Shown: positions 21,164 through 27,194 of the stretch, in pieces
Position numbering within the stretch: the stretch's first letter is position 1
Layout: each line of letters opens with the position of its first letter
Origin: Thermodesulfatator atlanticus DSM 21156
GTDB lineage: Bacteria > Desulfobacterota > Thermodesulfobacteria > Thermodesulfobacteriales > Thermodesulfatatoraceae
Length of the DNA: 39,178 bases
Reading direction: 5' to 3'
NCBI RefSeq assembly: GCF_000421585.1
Contig: NZ_ATXH01000004.1
Location: 87,926 to 127,103 of the forward strand
Position numbers and translations under genes: made by a program
Notes under the pieces: model-generated
Seen by the model: only the letters and a program-made list of their open reading frames with translations
Databases searched by the model: none
What the model was told of the DNA's origin: nothing

Positions 21164-22591
21164 TTAATACGCAGTTATCTTGATATCTGTGATGAGGCAT
21201 TCCTTTCCTTCAGAGGGGTTTTCTCCCCAGATGACAAAGCTTACGGCGTCCCGATTGGGAAGTTTGGCCCCCACGATGCCGCCGCCTACTGGTTCTTTGT
21301 AAATCAGGTGTCCGTCAGCAAAGATTCTTATCATGCCGTCTTTTTGCTGCACGGCAAAGTGATGAATTATCTTAGGCTTTAGTTTTATAGTTGTTATCCA
21401 CTGCCCGCTCCATGTGGGATTTTCTCGGTTAGAAGTCCAAGAAAAGACGTCAGGCTTATCGGTCTTTCTTGGATAACCCAAGAACATAGCATGCCCCAAA
21501 TCCCAATGACTTCCACTAAAATAAACGCTCCATTCCACGGCGAAGTTTTCGGGAAGGTCTATTTTTTTGATGGCTTCGACATTGCCCGAAAGGGCCCTTA
21601 GCCATTTTTTACCGGAAAAGGCCGCCACTTCCACCTGCCCCTTGCGAATCAAAAGGCTCTTGGGAATATCGCCGATGTTATAGCCAGAGAAGTCCTCGGC
21701 AAAAAGGACTTTTGATCCAGGCATAAAAGTGCCGGCACCACCCTGGATGACCCCTGACGGGATAACTCCCCCAGAAGGCTGTGTGGTGGAAACCGCAGCA
21801 GGTTTAGGGGTCACAGGTGGCTTGTTAAAGCCCTGGGTATCTTGGCCCCAGCGGTAGTAGTTTTCAGGCACAAGCTGAGAGATGGCCTGAACTGCGTTAT
21901 AAAGCATAACGCGTACGGCCTTTTCCATGGGGGTGTTGCGATAAACCTCAAGGCCACCTCCAAGACCAACATCTCCCAGCACCGTCCCCATGAGACCGCC
22001 AACATTCCAAGAACTGGCCTTACCTTCTACAGAAGTGGCGTTTATAACCCGCCCAGTGCGCACATCTATCAAACGAAGATCAGCCGCGATATAGGCTTCT
22101 TTCTTTTTGACTTTAACCCCGCCAAGAAGAGGCACCTTAAAAGGCACCACCACGCCGCCTGCACCAAAGCCCGAGGCCTCAGGCTCAAAAGCGGTAATCG
22201 CACCTACTACCAGGATGTCCGCCCCTTCCATCTGACCGGGCTGAGGTGCAGCCCCCGGACGCACGTAACCAGACTGCCCAAGGGCAAGTTCTTTTTTAAT
22301 GGCCTCAAGGCCTTCGCCCCGCTCAAGCACGATAAAACGCCCGGTACGGAAAAGGGCAGTGGCAAGCATGTCCGCAATCCCGGCCCCAATTTGCCCTGAG
22401 CACTTGGCAGCCTTACACTTAAAGCTTGCCACGGCTATACGCGCCTTGGGGCCTTTGTAAGTAAGCACTTGCTGAGCCGAAGGACCGGTAGTATCAACGT
22501 TTGTCTGCACCCCGGTAGAGGTGCAGGAAACCAGGACACACAGGGCCAAAACTAAAAAAACTTTTGACCAGACCCCACCTGTTTTTGGCAT
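21164..22591 (-). CDS. CsgG-like outer-membrane lipoprotein with C-terminal LamG-like domain
   Basis: A 475-residue lipoprotein: signal peptide with lipobox LVSC (Cys23), followed by Thr-Ser, which does not favour inner-membrane retention. Residues about 45-250 match the CsgG/HfaB family (RIAVASFKCKAAKC, IGAGIADMLATALFRTGRFIVLERG, GADILVVGAITAFEPEAS, AYIAADLRLIDVRTGRVINAT), whose best-known member is the curli secretion channel. A Pro/Thr-rich linker (about 265-290) leads to a C-terminal beta-sandwich-like region (VLFAEDFSGYNIGDIPKSL ... FAVEWSVYFSGSHWDLGH) that resembles concanavalin/LamG-type domains. There is no csgA/csgB-like amyloid gene or csgE/F here, so this is not a curli operon; many CsgG-like lipoproteins have unknown roles. 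A strong AAGGAGG precedes ATG 22591. Confidence 0.85.
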   Translation of the reverse strand: MPKTGGVWSKVFLVLALCVLVSCTSTGVQTNVDTTGPSAQQVLTYKGPKARIAVASFKCKAAKCSGQIGAGIADMLATALFRTGRFIVLERGEGLEAIKKELALGQSGYVRPGAAPQPGQMEGADILVVGAITAFEPEASGFGAGGVVVPFKVPLLGGVKVKKKEAYIAADLRLIDVRTGRVINATSVEGKASSWNVGGLMGTVLGDVGLGGGLEVYRNTPMEKAVRVMLYNAVQAISQLVPENYYRWGQDTQGFNKPPVTPKPAAVSTTQPSGGVIPSGVIQGGAGTFMPGSKVLFAEDFSGYNIGDIPKSLLIRKGQVEVAAFSGKKWLRALSGNVEAIKKIDLPENFAVEWSVYFSGSHWDLGHAMFLGYPRKTDKPDVFSWTSNRENPTWSGQWITTIKLKPKIIHHFAVQQKDGMIRIFADGHLIYKEPVGGGIVGAKLPNRDAVSFVIWGENPSEGKECLITDIKITAY

Positions 22592-22604
22592 TTTTAACCT
22601 CCTT

Positions 22605-22919
22605 TCAGCTATTGGTTTCTTTTAGTACCCAGGCTATAAATTCATGATGGCCTTTTTCTATTGGCCAGGACAAAACACAAGGGCACTCATAAGAGTGCAA
22701 TTCCTTGATACGTTTTATCAATTTTTCGAGCTTTTCAGGGGCTGTCTTGAAAATAACCACCGCTTCTTCATCGGTTTGTAACTTTTCTTCCCACCAATAA
22801 ACGGATTTGATCCTGGGATATACATTGGCACAAGCCGCGAGACGCTCCTTTACGACTCCCTCGGCAAGCTTTAAGGCTTCGCTTTCATTTGAAGCCGTAA
22901 CATAGACCATGTAAACCAT
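22605..22919 (-). CDS. cutA: CutA1 divalent-cation tolerance protein
   Basis: CutA1 is a very stable trimeric, PII-like protein historically tied to copper tolerance; its real function is unsettled. The 104-residue product has the family pattern: MVYVTASNESEALKLAEGVV, RLAACANVYPRIKSVYWWEEKLQ, EAVVIFKTAPEKLEKLIKRIKELHSYECPCVLSWPI. Cys residues and the His-Ser-Tyr segment are in place. It starts 2 bases after the preceding gene and ends 13 bases before the CsgG-like gene, so it belongs to the ribE-scpB transcript. Confidence 0.95.
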   Translation of the reverse strand: MVYMVYVTASNESEALKLAEGVVKERLAACANVYPRIKSVYWWEEKLQTDEEAVVIFKTAPEKLEKLIKRIKELHSYECPCVLSWPIEKGHHEFIAWVLKETNS

Positions 22920-22921
22920 GA

Positions 22922-23377
22922 TTAGCGCTCCTTAAATTGATTTTCGTTAAAAGATATGCCAAGAACCCCGGCAAGCTCTTTAAGTTGCTCTTTTTCTTGA
23001 AAAAATTCTTTTTCTGAGAGCTTTTTAAGATAAATTTGGAAACATTCTAAGACTTTTTTACGCAAAGGCTCAAGCGCAAAACCTTCCCGTTCCGCAAAAG
23101 AGCTTATGCGCTTCCAGTTGGCAATGGCCCGCTCAAGACCGCGGTAATGGGATTTTCCCTTGTTCTCATAAGTGAGATCCCGCTCTATGATAAGCAGGTA
23201 GCGCTCAATTACGGCCTTTTTCAGGTATTCTTCTTCTGCAAGGGAAAGCTTTAACTTTGGGCCTTCGGGATCTTCTGTTAGGAAATGAAGGCTATTCCAA
23301 AAGGCCACTTCAGGAATTTCTCCTGCATGGCGAATGATTTCGGCTTCTTCTTTTACTTCTTCTCTAATGTTCTCCAT
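22922..23377 (-). CDS. Hypothetical helical protein next to scpB
   Basis: A 151-residue, highly charged and almost entirely helical protein that I do not recognise. It contains long amphipathic segments (EEYLKKAVIERYLLIIERDL, GLERAIANWKRISSFAEREG, EKEFFQEKEQLKELAGVLG) and no membrane segment. The ATG at 23377 lies inside the end of scpB (14-base overlap), the earlier TTG being less likely. Coupling to scpB raises the possibility of a link to chromosome condensation, but the overlap alone does not prove it, and scpA is not in this window. Confidence 0.8.
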   Translation of the reverse strand: MENIREEVKEEAEIIRHAGEIPEVAFWNSLHFLTEDPEGPKLKLSLAEEEYLKKAVIERYLLIIERDLTYENKGKSHYRGLERAIANWKRISSFAEREGFALEPLRKKVLECFQIYLKKLSEKEFFQEKEQLKELAGVLGISFNENQFKER

Positions 23378-23897
23378 CGGCAAGCATTTTCTCCAGTTCT
23401 TCTAGTTTGGGAAGTTCGGCAAGATCTTTTAAGCCAAAAATTTCCATAAACTTAGGTGTTGTGCCATAAAGAATAGGCCGACCTGGAACGTCCTTTCGCC
23501 CACAAATCTTTATCAGGTCTTTTTCAAGAAGATTACGAAGGGCGCCGCTGCTATCAACCCCTCGTATAGCCTCTACTTCAGCCTTGGTGATGGGCTGTTT
23601 GTAAGCAACAATAGCAAGTGTTTCAAGGGCAGCCCGGGAGAGTTTCGGCGGAGAACCAAAGATAAGACGGCGAAGATAAGGCGCAAAATCCGGACGAGTT
23701 TCAAAACGATAGCCCCCTGCCACTTCGTTTAAGGTAATTCCTCGGTCTTTATAAAGCTCTTTAAGGGAAATGAGGGCTTCTTTAAGCTCCTGAGACGACT
23801 TTTCAGGAAAGATTTTTCTAAGCTCTTTTAAAGTAACCACCCGCCCTGCGGCAAAAAGAACCGCCTCTAAAGCCTTTTCAAGCTCTTTGGCATCCAT
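23364..23897 (-). CDS. scpB: Segregation and condensation protein B
   Basis: ScpB dimers bind the kleisin ScpA and, with SMC, form the bacterial condensin that organises and separates chromosomes. The 177-residue protein has the two winged-helix domains: residues 1-85 (LEAVLFAAGRVVTLKELRKI ... GGYRFETRPDFAPYLRRL) and 90-165 (LSRAALETLAIVAYKQPITKAEVEAIRGVDSSGAL ... GRPILYGTTPKFMEIFGL), both with the family signatures. The ATG lies directly after the ribE stop, so translation is coupled. ScpA is usually the upstream neighbour; here riboflavin synthase stands in its place. Confidence 0.96.
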   Translation of the reverse strand: MDAKELEKALEAVLFAAGRVVTLKELRKIFPEKSSQELKEALISLKELYKDRGITLNEVAGGYRFETRPDFAPYLRRLIFGSPPKLSRAALETLAIVAYKQPITKAEVEAIRGVDSSGALRNLLEKDLIKICGRKDVPGRPILYGTTPKFMEIFGLKDLAELPKLEELEKMLADGEH

Positions 23898-24533
23898 CTA
23901 ATCAAATCCGTGCTCGCGTAAAAATTCTTCGGTAAGCCCTTTGTCGTAAGGCTTAAGCAACTTCGCTACGTATTTGCCAATAATATCTACCTCGATATTT
24001 ACCTCATCACCGGGATTTCTAAAACCAATAGTAGTTAGCTTGGCTGTATGCGGAATAATGGCAAGCGACACCTCATCGTCTTTAATCTGATTAACCGTAA
24101 GACTAATACCGTCTATGGCAATAGAGCCTTTCTCAACAACATAACGGGCAAGGTCTTTTGGAATTTTTACCGTGTAAAAAATGAAATCTCCGCGCAATTC
24201 GCGTTTCAAAACCTTGCCAATGCCATCTACATGGCCCGTAACAAGATGCCCTCCCAGGCGATCTCCAACCCTTAACGCCCGTTCTAAATTGACTTTTTCG
24301 CCTACTTTAAAAGAACCAAGGGTACTTCGCTTTAAAGTCTCAGGAGATACATCTACCGCGAATTGATTTCCACTGAGAGCGGTAACTGTAAGGCACACAC
24401 CATTTACCGCAATGCTGTCACCAATTTGAGTATCCCCAAGGTCGAATGGGGAAAGAATGAAAAAGACCCTGCCCCTGGCCCTGGATTCAATCTTTACAAT
24501 TTCACCCAACCCTTCTACAATACCGGTAAACAT
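23898..24533 (-). CDS. ribE: Riboflavin synthase, alpha subunit
   Basis: The enzyme converts two molecules of 6,7-dimethyl-8-ribityllumazine to riboflavin and a pyrimidinedione. The 211-residue protein starts with the invariant MFTGIVEGLGEIV and contains two lumazine-binding repeats (about 1-95 and 96-195), each with the GD(Q/R)..G/AVNG(V/I)CLTV-type segment (IGDSIAVNGVCLTVT and VEKGSIAIDGISLTVN) and GHLVTGHVDGIG. ATG 24533 is preceded by AGGAGG; the longer open frame to 24815 is antisense to the response-regulator gene and is not used. Some databases call this gene ribC. Its start is only 13 bases from the divergent response-regulator start. Confidence 0.96.
   Translation of the reverse strand: MFTGIVEGLGEIVKIESRARGRVFFILSPFDLGDTQIGDSIAVNGVCLTVTALSGNQFAVDVSPETLKRSTLGSFKVGEKVNLERALRVGDRLGGHLVTGHVDGIGKVLKRELRGDFIFYTVKIPKDLARYVVEKGSIAIDGISLTVNQIKDDEVSLAIIPHTAKLTTIGFRNPGDEVNIEVDIIGKYVAKLLKPYDKGLTEEFLREHGFD
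24493..24521 (+). promoter_or_regulatory. Promoter of the response-regulator gene, inside ribE
   Basis: TTTACA (24493-24498), a 17-base spacer and TACAAT (24516-24521) match the sigma-70 consensus in 10 of 12 positions. The predicted start, near 24528, leaves a leader of under 20 bases before ATG 24547, without a ribosome-binding sequence. The element lies within the coding sequence of the divergent riboflavin synthase gene. Confidence 0.6.
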
Positions 24534-24546
24534 AAAAAGACCTCCT

Positions 24547-25221
24547 ATGTCATACATACTTATCGTAGAAGACGAAGAAGATATTGCAAGGCTTGTAGCC
24601 CGCACCCTTGAGAAAGAGGGCTTTAAAACCAAACTTGCCTTTAATTTAGCCGAAGCCCAGGAACATATTAATAAAGCCCTTCCTGACTTGGTAGTCCTTG
24701 ACCTTATGCTCCCTGATGGAGATGGTCTTGAGCTCTGCAAATACTTGCGCTTTCGCGAACAGGCCGAAATTCCCGTAGTAATCCTTACTGCTAAAGGAGA
24801 CGAGCTTGACCGCATTCTTGGTTTTGAAATGGGAGCTGACGACTATATCGTCAAACCCTTTAGCCCCAAGGAACTCTGCCTGCGGGTAAAGGCCATTTTA
24901 AAACGCGTCAAACAAACCGAAGCCCCGTCTTCGGTTATTAACATAGGCTCGCTTTTCATTGACCCCAATTCGCTTCAGGTAAAAGTAGATGGCCAAGAAG
25001 TAAAGCTCACCCGTACAGAATTCAACCTTCTCTTAGCGCTGGTCAAGGCCAAAGGCAAAGTCCTTACGCGGGAAATCTTGCTTGAGCAGGTCTGGGGCTA
25101 CACCTTTGAAGGATACGCCCGCACCGTTGACACCCACGTGCGCAGGCTTCGCAAAAAGTTAGGCCCTTGTGCCGAAATGATAGAAACTGTCTGGGGCATT
25201 GGATACCGCTTCAAAGCTTAA
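24547..25221 (+). CDS. OmpR/PhoB-family response regulator
   Basis: A 224-residue two-domain transcription factor: receiver domain (residues 1-118) with the acidic pocket Glu8-Asp9, the phospho-acceptor Asp52 in VVLDLMLPDGDG, and Lys103 in YIVKPF; DNA-binding winged helix (about 130-222) with LTRTEFNLLLALVKAKGKVLTREILLEQVWGY and the recognition helix TVDTHVRRLRKKLG. It is closest in style to PhoB. The ATG at 24547 is used because the receiver starts there (SYILIVEDEEDI); the longer frame is a shadow of ribE. The partner kinase gene overlaps its last 23 bases. No pst or phoU gene is present in the window, so a phosphate role is not established. Confidence 0.93.
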   Translation: MSYILIVEDEEDIARLVARTLEKEGFKTKLAFNLAEAQEHINKALPDLVVLDLMLPDGDGLELCKYLRFREQAEIPVVILTAKGDELDRILGFEMGADDYIVKPFSPKELCLRVKAILKRVKQTEAPSSVINIGSLFIDPNSLQVKVDGQEVKLTRTEFNLLLALVKAKGKVLTREILLEQVWGYTFEGYARTVDTHVRRLRKKLGPCAEMIETVWGIGYRFKA

Positions 25222-26323
25222 CATTTTTTTAGTGTTGGCCCTTTTGGCAAGCTGGGCCTATTTCTTTTGGAAATTTAGAAGAAAAAACGCCAAAGAACCT
25301 GTTTTACCTCCCCCTCCTGAAAAAAAGCCAGCAGAAAAACTCCCTGAAAATCTTTTTAACGCCCTGGAAGAAGGTGTAGTGATCTTCCGTGAAGACGGAG
25401 AAATTTTGTTCTTAAATACCAAGGCCTTTAATTTTTTGGGTCTTTCTAATCAAAATTCTCTTCCTAATCTATTTGAGGTTTTACGCTCCGAAGAACTAGA
25501 AAAGGCTGTTCAAGAAAAAAAATATTTTTCTTTTGAGCGTGAACTTTTTTGGCCCACACATCGCAATTTTAAAATCTCTTACGTCCCTTTAGAAAATGAC
25601 TTAGGAGCCCTTATCCTTCAAGATTTGACTCCTTTTAGGCGACTTTCTCACATTCGGCGGGACTTCATCGCCCATCTTGCCCATGAATTTCGGACCCCTT
25701 TAACTGCCATAGAGGGCTATGCAGAAACCCTTATCGAAGACGTACCTGAGGAATTTCAATATGACCTCCTGATTATCCTTAAAAATGCTAAAAGGCTTGG
25801 ACGGCTTCTTAAAGAGCTACAAGTCCTTTCGCGCCTTGAACTCCAAGGGATCCCCCAAGATGATTTTGATTATGTGGATTTAAAAGAAGTGATCCAAACC
25901 GCCATTGAAACCGTGTTTATAAAAGCTGAAGAAAAAAGCATCTCTCTTAATTGGATCCCTCCGCGTAAGCCAACACTGGTATGGGGAAGCTTTGATGACC
26001 TTTTGCGAGCATTGATAAATCTACTTGATAATGCTATCAAGTTTAGCCCACCAGAGACTGTGGTATCTGTGATCCTGGAAGATAAAGGAAATGAATGGCA
26101 AATTGTAGTGCAGGACCAGGGCCCTGGTATCAGGGATTCTGAAAAAGATCGCATTTTTGAACGTTTTTATCGGGGAAAAGACGTAAAAGAAGCAGGTACC
26201 GGCCTAGGTCTTGCCATAGTGAAACACATCATTCAGGCCCACCAAGGAAAAATAAAAGTTGAAAGCGACCTGGGTCAGGGGAGCAAATTCATCATCTCCC
26301 TTCCTAAAAAGGAAAAAATCTAG
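25199..26323 (+). CDS. PhoR-like sensor histidine kinase
   Basis: A 374-residue membrane kinase that should phosphorylate the response regulator encoded upstream. It has one N-terminal membrane helix (about residues 8-25), no periplasmic sensor domain, a PAS-like region (about 50-140: NALEEGVVIFREDGEILFLNTKAFNFLGL), the HisKA dimerisation domain with phospho-acceptor His162 (AHLAHEFRTPLTAIEGYAE) and the HATPase domain with N box (ALINLLDNAIKFS), G1 (VQDQGPGI), F box (RIFERFYRG) and G2 (GTGLGLAIVK). The start is TTG 25199, inside the regulator gene. With a single helix the input is probably from the cytoplasm or membrane, as with PhoR-type kinases. Its TAG stop overlaps the stop of the convergent PIN gene. 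Confidence 0.91.
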   Translation: MDTASKLNIFLVLALLASWAYFFWKFRRKNAKEPVLPPPPEKKPAEKLPENLFNALEEGVVIFREDGEILFLNTKAFNFLGLSNQNSLPNLFEVLRSEELEKAVQEKKYFSFERELFWPTHRNFKISYVPLENDLGALILQDLTPFRRLSHIRRDFIAHLAHEFRTPLTAIEGYAETLIEDVPEEFQYDLLIILKNAKRLGRLLKELQVLSRLELQGIPQDDFDYVDLKEVIQTAIETVFIKAEEKSISLNWIPPRKPTLVWGSFDDLLRALINLLDNAIKFSPPETVVSVILEDKGNEWQIVVQDQGPGIRDSEKDRIFERFYRGKDVKEAGTGLGLAIVKHIIQAHQGKIKVESDLGQGSKFIISLPKKEKI

Positions 26324-26733
26324 TTTTTTACACGAGGCCAAAGACAAAATTCTTTAGGAGCCATTACTTTAGTTCTTCCGATCTTTTTGTTGAAAAATTT
26401 TTGAAAATGGGAAATGTTACCCGTCAAAAAGATATCTACACCGTGGAAAATAGCGGTAGATAGAAGTATTCCATCTGCTTCGGGAAGCCCCTCAAAAATA
26501 TTGTCTATGTCCTGAAGAATATTAAAATCTTTTAAGACCTTTCTTAAAAGTTGATCTTTATCAGGGCATTTCGAAGAAACATTCTTTTCAAGTTCAAATA
26601 AAACTAAATGGGAAAGATACCCTTCGACTTTGCCAGAAAGAGCTAACTTAACTGCTAAAGAAGGATATGAACCTTTCAAGTTGGAATAAATGGCAGCAAA
26701 TAAAACGTTAGTATCAAAAAAAACCTTTATCAA
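26320..26733 (-). CDS. PIN domain toxin (ribonuclease)
   Basis: PIN-domain toxins are metal-dependent RNases, usually held in check by a cognate antitoxin. The 137-residue protein shows Asp7 in FFDTNVLFAAI, Glu47 in LVLFELEKNV, Asp87 in LPEADGILLSTAIF and Asp100 in HGVDIFLTGN; the last motif has Asn106 where many members have Asp. The acidic site is therefore essentially complete. The ATG overlaps the stop of the AbrB-type gene (ATGA). It ends in a CTAG that also forms the stop of the convergent kinase gene. Confidence 0.88.
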   Translation of the reverse strand: MIKVFFDTNVLFAAIYSNLKGSYPSLAVKLALSGKVEGYLSHLVLFELEKNVSSKCPDKDQLLRKVLKDFNILQDIDNIFEGLPEADGILLSTAIFHGVDIFLTGNISHFQKFFNKKIGRTKVMAPKEFCLWPRVKN

Positions 26734-26993
26734 AGCTTCCAGCTCCTCAAAATTTCTTCTTCCTCTTCTGGCTCAAGCTCATTTTCTTGCAAGAATTTTT
26801 TAATCAAATCGAGATCAATATCTCGCGCCAGCTTTTTTAGTTTTTCTAAGGGCACTATCACGGCGGGTTTTATTACCAGTTCTCCGTCTCTTTCCTCAAG
26901 AAGAAGTATTTGTTTTGGCTTAATTCCATATTTTTTCCTGATTTCTTTGGGAATCGTAATCTGGCCTCTTTCACCTACAATCAAAGGCTCCAT
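26730..26993 (-). CDS. AbrB/SpoVT-type antitoxin
   Basis: An 87-residue protein with an N-terminal swapped-hairpin AbrB DNA-binding domain (VGERGQITIPKEIRKKYGIKPKQILLLEERDGELVIKPA, about residues 6-45) and an acidic C-terminal helix (KFLQENELEPEEEEEILRSW) that would wrap the PIN toxin. This is the usual design of a type II antitoxin that also represses its own operon. GGAGAGGAG precedes the ATG. A 12-base perfect palindrome 28 bases upstream is a candidate operator. Confidence 0.9.
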   Translation of the reverse strand: MEPLIVGERGQITIPKEIRKKYGIKPKQILLLEERDGELVIKPAVIVPLEKLKKLARDIDLDLIKKFLQENELEPEEEEEILRSWKL

Positions 26994-27020
26994 TCTCCTC
27001 TCCTTCTGGCATATTTTCTG

Positions 27021-27032
27021 AAAGTATACTTT
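27021..27032 (-). promoter_or_regulatory. Palindrome upstream of the antitoxin gene, candidate operator
   Basis: AAAGTATACTTT is a perfect 12-base palindrome located 28 bases before the AbrB-type ATG, next to a possible -10 element TAAAAT on the minus strand. AbrB-type antitoxins commonly bind such sites for autorepression. Palindromes of this length occur about ten times by chance in 39 kb, so position is the main argument. Confidence 0.45.
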
Positions 27033-27153
27033 ATTTTATCGCAACCACTAGATGGCTACAAGAAAAGTGGCAGTTGAATTTCAATCGTTTGCTGGAAGCC
27101 AAAAGACTACTTAATTAGCTGGGAATGATGACTTGTCAGATAACTAGAAAATG

Positions 27154-27180
27154 AAAAAGGGGCGGTTACCCGCCCCTTTT
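27154..27180 (-). terminator. Terminator of the rpoBC operon
   Basis: On the minus strand, 14 bases after the rpoC stop, an 11-bp stem (AAAAGGGGCGG pairing with CCGCCCCTTTT) with a four-base loop ends in a run of five T residues. It is a clear Rho-independent terminator and, being A/T flanked on both sides, might also stop transcription from the other strand. Confidence 0.92.
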
Positions 27181-27194
27181 AGGCCCGTCTCAAG

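Noticed and set aside
24534-24815. N-terminal extension of riboflavin synthase to 305 residues
   Set aside because: It is antisense to the response-regulator gene; the ATG at 24533 has AGGAGG upstream and gives the invariant MFTGIVE start.
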